Of a stretch of 48,292 bases of DNA, positions 1-9,645 are shown piece after piece. The stretch comes from Deltaproteobacteria bacterium (GTDB lineage Bacteria > Myxococcota_A > Polyangia > JACPQR01), in NCBI GenBank assembly GCA_016190375.1, contig JACPQR010000025.1:1-48292 (forward strand), read 5' to 3'. Both the position numbers and the translations under genes were made by a program. Positions within the stretch are counted from its first letter, which is position 1. Each line of letters opens with the position of its first letter. The notes under the pieces are model-generated. The model saw nothing but the letters and a program-made list of their open reading frames with translations, was not told the DNA's origin and made no database searches.

Positions 1-1857
<1,857 letters not shown>

Positions 1858-1932
1858 CCCGTTCCTTTCGGTGTCTGCACCGCCCATGTCTAGCCCGAAA
1901 GTACCAGGACGCCACCGCTCTTAGAAGGCTGC

Positions 1933-1938
1933 TAAGAT
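1933..1938 (+). promoter_or_regulatory. Candidate -10 box TAAGAT directly before the lipoprotein start
   Basis: TAAGAT ends 6 nt before the ATG at 1945, and no Shine-Dalgarno precedes that ATG, so the transcript may be leaderless. The box overlaps a small inverted repeat, CTTAG (1920-1924) and CTAAG (1932-1936), which could be an operator. No good -35 is visible at the expected distance, so this is weak on its own. It gains support from the same arrangement at several other starts in the window. Confidence 0.35.
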
Positions 1939-1944
1939 TCGCCC

Positions 1945-3354
1945 ATGTTCGCGCGGGCAGCCCTCGTCGTTTCGGCCCTGGCCGCGGCGGGCTGCGGGGG
2001 GCTCGAGCTCACCATCGACGTCGAGGCGTCGGAGATCCCCGCGAACGGCTCGAGCTCGACCCGGATTACCGTGAAATCGAACGCCGAGGACGGCTCCCAG
2101 ATCGAGCTGTCCACCGACCGGGGCCGGTTCAACCAGGACGCGGCGGCTCCGGAGCAGTACCTCTCGCTCGTCCTCGACGGCGGGAGCGCCGGCGCCGAGC
2201 TGTGGAGCGACACCGTCGCAGGCGAGGCCACCGTCAGCGCGACCGTCTACGACGAGAACGGCGAGACCAAGACCGCCTCCGCCCGGGTCCGCTTCGTGGG
2301 CCAGAGGCCGGCCTCCGACAAGCTCTCCCTCGAGTGCGCCCTGGTCAACGTGGGCGCGCTGCGGGTCCCGGCGCCGCAGACGGCGGTGCCCTGCATCCTC
2401 TCGGCCCGCGATTCCGCCGGGACCGCGATCGACGTCGCCTCGCTCGACGTCGGATTCCTCACCGAGGGAGGTTCGGTGGACCCGACCACGGCCTTCGACG
2501 AGGCGGGGAACGTCGCCTACGTCTATCGCGCGGGCGGCGACGACGAGCCCGTCGACACGAGGCCCATCTCAGGGGAGCCGTCGCGGCCCGACGACCTGGG
2601 TGGGCCCGAGCGCAACCCCCGCGACGGGCTCGCCACCATCGTGGCCTACGTCTCCGGAGCGGAGGAGGGTTTCAATGACGTGAACGGCAACGGTGTCTAC
2701 GAGCCCCAGCTCGAGGAGACCTTCGACGATGTCGGCGAGCCGATCCTCGACGTGGACGACGACGGCCAGTACGACCCCCGGTCGGGCGATCGCTACTTCG
2801 ACGCGGACGGGGACGGGGAATATACCGGGCCGAACGGTGTTCGTGACGAGGAGGTCGTTGCCTGGACCTTCTTCAAGATCCTCTGGACCGGACCGCCCCA
2901 CGAGAGCCGGGACACCACCCGGCTCGAAGCCGACCGCATGACGACCTCCATTCCCCGGGGACGCGAGAAGCGGATCGACGTCTGGATCCTCGACGAGAAC
3001 ATGAACCCGGTCGCCGCCCTTCCGAACGGCTACGATCTCGTCAGCGTCGCCGTGCAGAGCGACGGCTACTTCGCCGTCACGCCGGACTCCACGGACTTCG
3101 CCCTCGCGAACGAGCGGGGCTTCGAGGTGGGCGAGGACGGGACGATCGTCGGCGGGGCCTTCGAGCCGACGTCCTTCTTCCTCCTGATCGAGAACACCGC
3201 GCCCGAGGGGGACGAGTACCCGGCCGCCGATTACACGGTGACGGCCACGGTGTACGCGAGCCCCGGTCTCACGCTCGCCGGCGACTCGGACTACTTCACC
3301 GAGCTCGACCAGGAGACGCAGGCGCTCGAGCCGCTCCTCGGCACCCTGGAGTAG
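1945..3354 (+). CDS. Secreted lipoprotein with Ig-like and Asp-rich regions
   Basis: The 469-residue product has a short lipoprotein signal peptide ending in LAAAGC (Cys17), so it should be lipid-anchored in the envelope. The N-terminal part (about 20-110) looks like an invasin/Big_1-type Ig fold: EIPANGSSSTRITVKSNA followed by a TVSATVYDENG strand pattern. Residues about 245-295 are Asp/Gly/Asn-rich (NDVNGNGVYEP, DVDDDGQYDP, DADGDGEYTG), like calcium-binding or dockerin-type loops. The C-terminal half resembles another beta-sandwich. One nucleotide separates its stop from the diguanylate cyclase ATG, so the two are almost certainly cotranscribed. I do not recognise a named family for the whole protein; adhesion or ligand binding at the cell surface is an inference. 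Confidence 0.85.
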   Translation: MFARAALVVSALAAAGCGGLELTIDVEASEIPANGSSSTRITVKSNAEDGSQIELSTDRGRFNQDAAAPEQYLSLVLDGGSAGAELWSDTVAGEATVSATVYDENGETKTASARVRFVGQRPASDKLSLECALVNVGALRVPAPQTAVPCILSARDSAGTAIDVASLDVGFLTEGGSVDPTTAFDEAGNVAYVYRAGGDDEPVDTRPISGEPSRPDDLGGPERNPRDGLATIVAYVSGAEEGFNDVNGNGVYEPQLEETFDDVGEPILDVDDDGQYDPRSGDRYFDADGDGEYTGPNGVRDEEVVAWTFFKILWTGPPHESRDTTRLEADRMTTSIPRGREKRIDVWILDENMNPVAALPNGYDLVSVAVQSDGYFAVTPDSTDFALANERGFEVGEDGTIVGGAFEPTSFFLLIENTAPEGDEYPAADYTVTATVYASPGLTLAGDSDYFTELDQETQALEPLLGTLE

Positions 3355-3355
3355 C

Positions 3356-4618
3356 ATGAGGCTCGCGACCCGCATCTCGACCGTCACGTTCGTCAGCGTC
3401 GCCACGGCCGCGGGGCTCCTGGCGACGGTGACCGTGCGCGCGCGCGAGCACGTCCTCAGCGAGGAGTTCACGCGGTCGAGCGTGGGGGTCTGCGAGATGC
3501 TGGCCCTGGCGATCGCCTCGCCGATGGCGACCGAGTCGCGCTACGCCGAGGTGCAGCAGATCCTCGACAACGTGTCGAACTATCCCGAGCGGCACCCCGG
3601 CATCGAGACCGTGGAGGTCCTCGACACGGACGGGAAGGTCGTCGCCCACACCGACCCGATGAGGTTCGGGAGGGTGCGGGGGGACAGGCAGACGCGCCGC
3701 GACCTCGCGCTCGGCGAGCCGATCTGGCGGCGCGCTCCCTCGAACCGCATTCAGGTCGTGGTGCCGATCCGGCTCGCCTACCCGCTCGGGGTGCTGCGCG
3801 CGACGTTCAAGCTGGATCGGCTGGACGAGACCGTCGCCCGCGAGAGGATCCTCCTCATCGGCGGCGCGGTCGTCGGGGCGCTGTTTCTCTCGGTCGTCAT
3901 CTTCGTCCTGCTTCGCCGCGCGGTCAGCCGCCGCATCGAGGCCCTCGCGACGCAGGTCGGGGCCTTCCGCCGCGAGCGCAGCGCCAGGGTCGAGGTCGGC
4001 GGCACCGACGAGGTCCGCGAGCTCGGATCCGTCTTCAACGAGATGGCCTCCGAGCTCGAGCGGTACACGGTGAACCTCGAGCACACGGTCGACGAGCGCA
4101 CGCGCGAGCTCAAGGGCGCGAACCGGCGCCTCGAGGAGCTCGCCGTCACCGACGGCCTGACCGGGCTTCACAACCACCGCCACTTCCAGGAGAGGTTGCG
4201 GCGCGACCTCGAAATCGCGCGCCGGGCCGGCCGGCCGCTCTCGGTCGCGATGTTCGACGTCGATCACTTCAAGACCTACAACGACACTTACGGCCACCCC
4301 GCCGGCGACGAGGTGCTGCGCAAGGTCGCGAGCGCGGTGAGGCGTGAGGCGCGAGCGGCGGATCTGGTCGCGCGCTACGGGGGCGAGGAGTTCGTGGTGG
4401 CGATGCCGGACGCCGACCGCGACGCGGCGCAGGCGGCCGCGGAGCGGATCCGCCGCCACGTGCAGGCCGAAGGCGTCGTCACGATCAGCGGAGGCATCGC
4501 GTGCTTCCCCGAGGACGGCGAGGACGCGGAGTCGCTGATCGAGCAGGCCGACCGTGCGCTGTATCGAGCGAAGCGAGCCGGACGGGACCGGATCGCCGTG
4601 GCCTGGGAGGCGGCGTGA
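3356..4618 (+). CDS. Membrane diguanylate cyclase (sensor-HAMP-GGDEF)
   Basis: This 420-residue inner-membrane enzyme should make c-di-GMP from two GTP. Residues about 7-27 and 165-187 are transmembrane segments flanking a periplasmic sensor of about 135 residues. A HAMP linker follows (about 188-245), then a coiled stretch and the GGDEF domain (about 255-415). The active-site signature is GGEEF at 342-346. RAAD at 333-336, five residues upstream, is a product-inhibition I-site, so feedback control by c-di-GMP is expected. The start is ATG, 1 nt after the preceding lipoprotein gene. The stop TGA overlaps an in-frame GTG of the next gene (PhnD-like binding protein), a pairing that suggests a periplasmic ligand sensed together with the cyclase. 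Confidence 0.92.
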   Translation: MRLATRISTVTFVSVATAAGLLATVTVRAREHVLSEEFTRSSVGVCEMLALAIASPMATESRYAEVQQILDNVSNYPERHPGIETVEVLDTDGKVVAHTDPMRFGRVRGDRQTRRDLALGEPIWRRAPSNRIQVVVPIRLAYPLGVLRATFKLDRLDETVARERILLIGGAVVGALFLSVVIFVLLRRAVSRRIEALATQVGAFRRERSARVEVGGTDEVRELGSVFNEMASELERYTVNLEHTVDERTRELKGANRRLEELAVTDGLTGLHNHRHFQERLRRDLEIARRAGRPLSVAMFDVDHFKTYNDTYGHPAGDEVLRKVASAVRREARAADLVARYGGEEFVVAMPDADRDAAQAAAERIRRHVQAEGVVTISGGIACFPEDGEDAESLIEQADRALYRAKRAGRDRIAVAWEAA

Positions 4619-5760
4619 GGACGAGGAGCCTGTCGGGGAGCTCCGGACCGAGCCCGACGGCCGAGGCTGCCCTGGGTGCTAGGCGGGCCGACGACCCTTG
4701 GAAGTCCCCGACGGGGGACGACGCATACCTGGCCGGTATTCGGAGGAGGCCCAACGACGCAGACGGGGCTGGATCGGCCGCCGGGCGACGGGAGCGAGCT
4801 CCCCGACAGGCTCCCAGGGGGGGCAACGCGGCGGGTGCGCTGTTCGCCGTCCTGTGCGTCTCGTCCGCGTGCGCCGTTGACCAGAAGGCCGATCCGCACC
4901 GCGCCCACGCGGACGAGCCCTTGCCTCCTCTGCGCGCCAGGCGGATCTCCTTCGGGCTGACGCCCTACCTCGGCTCGCACCAGACCCTGGAGCGCGCCGG
5001 GCCGCTCATCGAGTACCTGTCGAAGACCGTCGGCGTGCCGGTCGACGCCAGGAGCGCCGGCTCCTACGAGGAGCTCGTCGATCTCGTGGCGGCGGGCAGG
5101 GTGGACCTCGCCGCGCTCTCACCCCTCACGTACGTGACGGCCACGAGGCACGGTGCGGACCTCGAGATCGTCGCGACGCCGGTGGAGCGCGGGTCGCCGA
5201 CGTACCTCGGGTACATCGTCGTCAGGGCCGACGACCAGCGGTATCGCCACGTCGGCGATCTGGCCGGCGCGCGCTTCGCCTTCGTCGATCGCACCTCGAC
5301 CTCCGGCTACCTCTACGCGCGGGCGCTCCTCCGGGAGTTCGGCGTCGATCCCGACCGCGATCTGGGCGAGACGATCATGGCCGGCTCGCACCCGGAGGTG
5401 ACGCGCGCGGTGCTCGAGGGCCGAGCGGACGCCGGCGCGGTGGGCTCGAGCCTCTTCGATCCCCCGAACGCGATCCTCGGCTCTCGCGATCGGCTGCTCG
5501 TCATCGGCAAGACCGCGCGGATCCCGTTCGACGCCTACTGCGTCCGGCCCGACCTGGACGAGGGCGCGACGCGCCGGATCGAGCGGGCGCTCCTCGCCAT
5601 CTCCGCGAGCGCGTCCCTGCAGCGAATGGTCGCCGCTCCCCTGGGCTTCTCGGGCTGGGTGCACGGCGACGACCGCCGCTACGACACCGTGCGCGCGGTC
5701 CTGGGCGCCGAGGGGGGGAGGCTCACCTCCGGACGGTCGACCAGCTCGCCGGGTCGTTGA
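4615..5760 (+). CDS. PhnD-like periplasmic substrate-binding lipoprotein (start uncertain)
   Basis: From about codon 75 the product is a PhnD/phosphonate-type binding protein. It has a hydrophobic segment ending in a lipobox-like VSSAC, then RRISFGLTPYLG, a GSYEELVDLVAAGRVDLAAL motif (the family's hallmark ligand-cleft region) and GDLAGARFAFVD. Such proteins bind phosphonate, phosphite or other small anions in the periplasm. No ABC permease or ATPase is nearby; instead a diguanylate cyclase precedes it, so a sensory role is likely. The only credible in-frame start is GTG 4615, which overlaps the cyclase stop (GTGA) and follows GGGAGG. That start puts a translated 190-bp inverted-repeat element in front of the signal peptide, an abnormal N-terminus. 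No ATG, GTG or TTG exists in frame between the element and the signal peptide. The 3' end overlaps the convergent gene by 38 bp. Confidence 0.75.
   Translation: MRTRSLSGSSGPSPTAEAALGARRADDPWKSPTGDDAYLAGIRRRPNDADGAGSAAGRRERAPRQAPRGGNAAGALFAVLCVSSACAVDQKADPHRAHADEPLPPLRARRISFGLTPYLGSHQTLERAGPLIEYLSKTVGVPVDARSAGSYEELVDLVAAGRVDLAALSPLTYVTATRHGADLEIVATPVERGSPTYLGYIVVRADDQRYRHVGDLAGARFAFVDRTSTSGYLYARALLREFGVDPDRDLGETIMAGSHPEVTRAVLEGRADAGAVGSSLFDPPNAILGSRDRLLVIGKTARIPFDAYCVRPDLDEGATRRIERALLAISASASLQRMVAAPLGFSGWVHGDDRRYDTVRAVLGAEGGRLTSGRSTSSPGR
4625..4814. repeat. 190-bp inverted-repeat element (MITE-like) at a gene junction
   Basis: GGAGCCTGTCGGGGAGCTC at 4625-4643 is matched exactly by its reverse complement at 4796-4814, a 19-bp perfect terminal inverted repeat. 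The pairing continues imperfectly inward: GCCCG 4652-4656 with 4782-4786, and CGGCCGA 4658-4664 with 4774-4780. Two further hairpins lie inside: GTCCCC/GGGGAC at 4704-4719 and ATACC/GGTAT at 4725-4739. The element begins 6 nt after the diguanylate cyclase stop and ends about 25 nt before the hydrophobic part of the PhnD-like signal peptide. It carries no transposase and no in-frame stop. A non-autonomous mobile element or a structured intergenic repeat are both possible. Confidence 0.7.
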
Positions 5761-6103
5761 AGTAGTTGAAGCTCTTGTCCCCCTCGGGCCCGGTCGTGAC
5801 GATCAGGAGGTGGCCGACGTGGAAGTACTCGGCCTGGATCGGGTTCGTCATGAACTCCACGGCGGGCGCGCCTCCGGCCGGCCGCACCACGAGCTTGTCC
5901 CGATCGCCGACCGTGAGCGTGGTCTTGTAGGCCATGTCGTTCCCGTTCGTCGTCACGTTGACGTCGAGGGGCAGGCGTCCGCCGGTCTCCGCGGCGTGAC
6001 GCACGTGAAGCTCCCCGATCGCCAGCGGGCTCTCCCCGCCGTATCGCTCGACACCCTGGTTGCAGCCGACTGCAGTCAGCACGATGGCGACGATCCACCT
6101 CAT
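5723..6103 (-). CDS. Small lipoprotein of unknown function
   Basis: A 126-residue product with signal peptide MRWIVAIVLTAVGC, whose lipobox AVGC ends at Cys14. The mature part is soluble, with beta-strand-like stretches such as KTTLTVGDRDKLVVRP and FHVGHLLIVTTG. No family is recognised. The ATG is preceded by a strong purine-rich site (AAGGGAGG). It lies 23 nt downstream of the glgA stop on the same strand and is probably cotranscribed with it. Its 3' end overlaps the convergent PhnD-like gene by 38 bp. Confidence 0.75.
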   Translation of the reverse strand: MRWIVAIVLTAVGCNQGVERYGGESPLAIGELHVRHAAETGGRLPLDVNVTTNGNDMAYKTTLTVGDRDKLVVRPAGGAPAVEFMTNPIQAEYFHVGHLLIVTTGPEGDKSFNYFNDPASWSTVRR

Positions 6104-6126
6104 GATTGGCCCTCCCTTCTCTCCCA

Positions 6127-7587
6127 TCATCGATCGTCGTCGGCCGCCGCGAGCTCGCGGTAGATCTGGTCGTACATGCGCGCGGAACGGTCCCACGAGT
6201 GGTCCAGGCGCATCGCGCGCCGCATCACCTGAATGAACGCCGCGCGGTCGTGAAACAGCGCGACGGCTCGGCCGATGGCGCCATAGAGCGCGGCCGGCTC
6301 GAACGTCTCGAACGCAAACCCGGTCCCGCTCGTTCCCGATGCGTCGCAGTCCACGACCGTGTCGGCGAGGCCTCCCGTGCGCCGGACGATCGGGACCGCG
6401 CCGTAGCGCATCGCGTACATCTGGGTCAGCCCGCTCGGCTCGAAGCGCGAGGGCATCAGGTACAGGTCGGAACCGGCCATGATGAGGTGCGCGAGCCGGT
6501 CGTCGTAGCCGCTTCGAACGGCCACGCGCTCCGGGAAGCGTTTCCGAAGATCCTCGAACATCGCCCTCAGGGCCGGATCGCCTTCGCCGAGGACCACGAG
6601 CTGGACGTCCTGCCTGAGCACTCGGGTCGCGATCTCGCCGAACAGATCGAAGCCCTTCTGGTGCACGAGCCTCGACACGACCCCCATCACGGGAGCCTCG
6701 GGCCGCACGGGGAGCGCGAGGACGCGCTGCAGCTCCGCCTTGCAGCGGAGCTTCCCGCCGGGGTCTTCGGCGTCGTAGCGCGCCGGCAGGGCCGGATCGG
6801 TCGCGGGGTTCCAGACGGAGTAGTCGATCCCGTTCAGGATCCCGGCGAGCGCATCTCTGCGCAACCGCAAGAGGCCATCGAGGCCGTGCCCGTGCTCGGT
6901 CGTGAGGATCTGCCGGGCGTAGGTCGGGCTGACGGTCGTCAGCCGCTCCGACGACACGATCCCCGCCTTCAGGAGGTTGAGCTTCTCGTAGAACTCGACC
7001 CCGTCCGGCGTCCAGAGCTCCCACGGTATACCGAGCTCGAGCATCGCCTCCTTGGGGTAGATCCCCTGATACGCGAGGTTGTGGATCGTGAAGACCGTGT
7101 GCGCGCCACCGACACGCCGGTCGCCCGAGTACTCGTTGCGGAGGTAGAGCGGAACGAGCGCCGTCGTCCACTCGTGCGCGTGGAAGACGTCGACGGGCCG
7201 CTCGCGGCCCCTGCAGAGCTCGAGGGCGGCCCGGCACAGGACCGCGAACCTGACGTGGTTGTCCGGGTACGGCTCGCCGCCGGGCTCCCCGTAGACGGCG
7301 CGATCGAGGAGGCCCGGAACGCCGAAGAAGGCGACCTCGACGCCCGACGCGAGCTTTCCCTCGTGGACCTCGACCGCGAACGTCCGCTGGCCGACGCGGA
7401 CCTCCAGCCTCGAGAGGCGCCGGGCGAGCGAGTGCTCCTCCGGCCGGATCCCGCGGTACAGGGGAGAGCACACGAGGACGCGGTGGCCGAGCATCCTCAG
7501 AGCCTTGGGAAGCGCGCTCGCGACGTCGGCGAGACCTCCGACCTTGGAGAACGGGGCAACTTCCGCAGAGACGAAGACGATCTCCAT
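6127..7587 (-). CDS. glgA: Glycogen synthase GlgA (ADP-glucose type)
   Basis: GlgA transfers glucose from ADP-glucose to the growing alpha-1,4-glucan (EC 2.4.1.21) in the cytoplasm. The 486 residues match the usual length of about 480. The N-terminus MEIVFVSAEVAPFSKVGGLA contains the KxGGL nucleotide-sugar loop (Lys15). HNLAYQG, HAHEWTTALVP and the C-terminal SRFEPSGLTQMYAMRYG with RRTGGLADTV are GT5 family signatures, including the E-x7-E region. An AGGTAGG Shine-Dalgarno precedes the ATG. The gene starts 11 nt after the prsW-like stop and is followed 23 nt later by a small lipoprotein gene, all in the same direction. No other glycogen gene is visible in the window. Confidence 0.96.
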   Translation of the reverse strand: MEIVFVSAEVAPFSKVGGLADVASALPKALRMLGHRVLVCSPLYRGIRPEEHSLARRLSRLEVRVGQRTFAVEVHEGKLASGVEVAFFGVPGLLDRAVYGEPGGEPYPDNHVRFAVLCRAALELCRGRERPVDVFHAHEWTTALVPLYLRNEYSGDRRVGGAHTVFTIHNLAYQGIYPKEAMLELGIPWELWTPDGVEFYEKLNLLKAGIVSSERLTTVSPTYARQILTTEHGHGLDGLLRLRRDALAGILNGIDYSVWNPATDPALPARYDAEDPGGKLRCKAELQRVLALPVRPEAPVMGVVSRLVHQKGFDLFGEIATRVLRQDVQLVVLGEGDPALRAMFEDLRKRFPERVAVRSGYDDRLAHLIMAGSDLYLMPSRFEPSGLTQMYAMRYGAVPIVRRTGGLADTVVDCDASGTSGTGFAFETFEPAALYGAIGRAVALFHDRAAFIQVMRRAMRLDHSWDRSARMYDQIYRELAAADDDR

Positions 7588-7598
7588 GCTCGCCTACC

Positions 7599-8600
7599 TT
7601 ACAACGCTCCCCGCTGCATTAGGGTCGCAATCTCGGCGCGCAGCCGGCCCTCCTCGCGGATCAGCTTGGCCGCGGTATCTCCGCGCCCGCGCCGCTCCTT
7701 GACCAGCGCGAGCTCGACGAGCGCGCGGTGGCGGCGCCGGGTCGCGCGGAACGGGCCGAAGCCCCGCGACGTCAGGATCCCAAAGTGGCTGAAGCCGCGG
7801 GCGAAGATCGTGGCGAGGTGGACCAGCTCCTTCTGGTCGCGCACGAGCCCGCCGATCTCGTTCGAGAGCTGCCGGAGCACCACCCGTCTCTCGGACGCGA
7901 CGAGCGCGCCGATGAGGATGAACCAGCCGAGGAAGAAGAACCAGGTCAAGACGATGGTCATCAGCCCGCCGGCTCCACCGAGGTAGCTCGGCAGCGCGTT
8001 GTGGATGCCGTGCAGGAGCATCGCCATGAAGAAGCCGAAGCAGGGCCAGAGGAGCTTGCGGATGGGTCCCCGCGAGACCACGACCATCCCCCAGCCGAGC
8101 CCGGTCATCGAGGTGAACAGGGCGTGTGCGAGCCCGCCGAAGATCGTGCGCAGAACGGTCAGCGTGACGAAGCCCGCCGCCCCAGACTCGGCGCCCGCCT
8201 GACCGATGTACAGCGTGTCCTCGGTCAGGGTGAAGCCGAGGCCGATGATCCCGCCGTAGACGACGCCGTCGAGGGGCCCGTCGAACTCGTGGAAGATCAG
8301 GTGGCCGAGGACGAACACGAAGATGACGCCCACACCCTTGAACGACTCCTCGAAGATCGGCGCGTAGAACGTCGCGGAGATCGCGTCCATCGCCTCGGTG
8401 CCCAGGATCGCGCCGCGAGTGAGCTCCTGCGCGACTGCCGTGGCGATCCCCCCACCCAGCGTCGCCCCGATCGCGCCCCAGAGGAAGCAGATGCAGAGGA
8501 TCCACCACGGCTCCGGCTCGTAGCGGTCCACCCACCGCACGAAGAGCACGTACAGGAGCACGAGCGGGGAGATGACGACCAGTGCGGCGAGATAGGTCAT
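7599..8600 (-). CDS. PrsW-like intramembrane metalloprotease
   Basis: The 333-residue product is a polytopic membrane protein with about seven hydrophobic segments, starting with MTYLAALVVISPLVLLYVLF. It carries the PrsW/CAAX-like glutamic protease signatures: FEESFKG (Glu84, Glu85, Lys88), GLGFTLTED (Glu127), HALFTS (His159) and LLHGIHNA (His197, His200). PrsW proteins cut membrane-anchored substrates such as anti-sigma factors. After the last membrane segment there is a basic cytoplasmic tail of about 90 residues. It is the first gene of a minus-strand run with glgA 11 nt downstream. No anti-sigma factor gene is adjacent, so the substrate is unknown. Confidence 0.88.
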   Translation of the reverse strand: MTYLAALVVISPLVLLYVLFVRWVDRYEPEPWWILCICFLWGAIGATLGGGIATAVAQELTRGAILGTEAMDAISATFYAPIFEESFKGVGVIFVFVLGHLIFHEFDGPLDGVVYGGIIGLGFTLTEDTLYIGQAGAESGAAGFVTLTVLRTIFGGLAHALFTSMTGLGWGMVVVSRGPIRKLLWPCFGFFMAMLLHGIHNALPSYLGGAGGLMTIVLTWFFFLGWFILIGALVASERRVVLRQLSNEIGGLVRDQKELVHLATIFARGFSHFGILTSRGFGPFRATRRRHRALVELALVKERRGRGDTAAKLIREEGRLRAEIATLMQRGAL

Positions 8601-8667
8601 GCGGCGAGCCGGGCCCCGAGCCTACCAGAAGGCCGCCGCCCGGCGACTGCGCTATGGTCGTGATGGC

Positions 8668-8899
8668 ATGGAGAACGCGCTGACCCACCTGGACCGCAGG
8701 CTCAGGGCGAGCGATCTGGACCAGCTCCCACACGAGTGGGACACGCGGTGCGGACCCTGAGAACCGAACGGTGCTCAGGCTCGAACGCGGACCGAGCCGG
8801 TGGGAGTCGGAGGAGCTCGACCGGGAGCGGATCCTCACGACCGCTCTTCTCCCTCGCTGGGATGGAGTCCGCGTGGGCGACCTCTTCCCGCCAGCCTGA
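8668..8899 (+). pseudogene. Possible small frameshifted ORF in the 8601-8907 gap
   Basis: This 307-base gap lies between the prsW-like start and the end of the LolA-like gene. On the plus strand, ATG 8668 opens a 30-codon frame (begins MENALTHLDRRLRASDLDQL) that stops at 8760. One frame over, a stretch of more than 45 codons with high third-position GC reads ENRTVLRLERGPSRWESEEL and on to PRWDGVRVGDLFPPA, with a stop at 8897-8899. Together they would make one protein of about 76 residues if a single-base shift near 8740-8755 were corrected. No family is recognised and no Shine-Dalgarno is clear. It may be a decayed gene, a sequencing error or chance. Confidence 0.3.
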
Positions 8900-8907
8900 G
8901 CGCGCCC

Positions 8908-9645
8908 TCACCGAAGCTCGAAGGCCGAGTCCGGCAGGTCGGGATTGACCCTGTACCGCTCGACGTCGATCTGCGCCCTCAAGCCCTCGGCCGGCATGTC
9001 GAAATGGACGCGAAAGGGCAGTCGTGCTCCGTCCGCGGCCCGGTAGCGGTCGTACGTGATCCGCATCTCTTCCCGGCCCGCCCTCCGGGTCGAGTCGACG
9101 CGGGGCAAGGTCGTTTCTCGATCCAGCCACAGGCGCCTCACCTCATCGCCGCGTCGCCACTCCATGACCGACCAGCGCGCGTCCTCAATGAGGTCGGCGG
9201 GCGTCCCGCCGTAGCGATCGAGGAACGCGCGCGCCAGCCCGTCGACCGGCAGGCCGCGGAGATCCTCTCGGGGCGTCGAGCGGTCGCCCGCCCGACGGAC
9301 GTTTCTCGAGGGGATGACGAGCAGGAAGCGACCCGCGCGGTAGGTGAGATCCATGGCCGTGATGCCGGCCGGCCCGAGGAGCTGGAGGCGATAGGCGTCG
9401 GGACGGCGAACGGCGAGGAGCCCCCTCAGGCTGCCGGATTGCTCGCGCGTGGCGAGGCGAATGGCGTGGACGATCGTGAGGGTCCGCCAGCGTCCCTCCT
9501 CGGCGCGAAGCGTCGCGAGGAGCGCTTGCCGGCGCGCCGCGGAGGCCGGAGCGCCCGCGACCCGAGGCAAGGGCGCCAGGGGCGGCACCGCGGGGGGACA
9601 GCCCGCGAGGAAGAGAGCGATCAGACCGGTCCGAAGACGAGGCAT
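8908..9645 (-). CDS. LolA/LolB-like outer-membrane lipoprotein
   Basis: The 245-residue product has a lipoprotein signal ending in FLAGC (Cys16). The body shows the pattern of the LolA/LolB/DUF4292 half-barrel fold: LRGLLAVRRPDAYRLQLLGP near residues 73-92, YRAGRFLLVIPSRN, and a C-terminal series of alternating strands ending VNPDLPDSAFELR. Such proteins carry lipids or lipoproteins across the periplasm, and relatives occur in aryl-polyene and other polyketide-like clusters. The ATG at 9645 lies inside the ketosynthase gene, overlapping its 3' end by 25 bp, so the two are translationally coupled. The fold assignment rests on pattern, not on a motif unique to the family. Confidence 0.72.
   Translation of the reverse strand: MPRLRTGLIALFLAGCPPAVPPLAPLPRVAGAPASAARRQALLATLRAEEGRWRTLTIVHAIRLATREQSGSLRGLLAVRRPDAYRLQLLGPAGITAMDLTYRAGRFLLVIPSRNVRRAGDRSTPREDLRGLPVDGLARAFLDRYGGTPADLIEDARWSVMEWRRGDEVRRLWLDRETTLPRVDSTRRAGREEMRITYDRYRAADGARLPFRVHFDMPAEGLRAQIDVERYRVNPDLPDSAFELR

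Noticed and set aside
4676..4960. Separate small gene in the inverted-repeat region
   Set aside because: The frame is Pro/Arg/Gly-rich, has no ribosome site and overlaps the start of the PhnD-like coding region.
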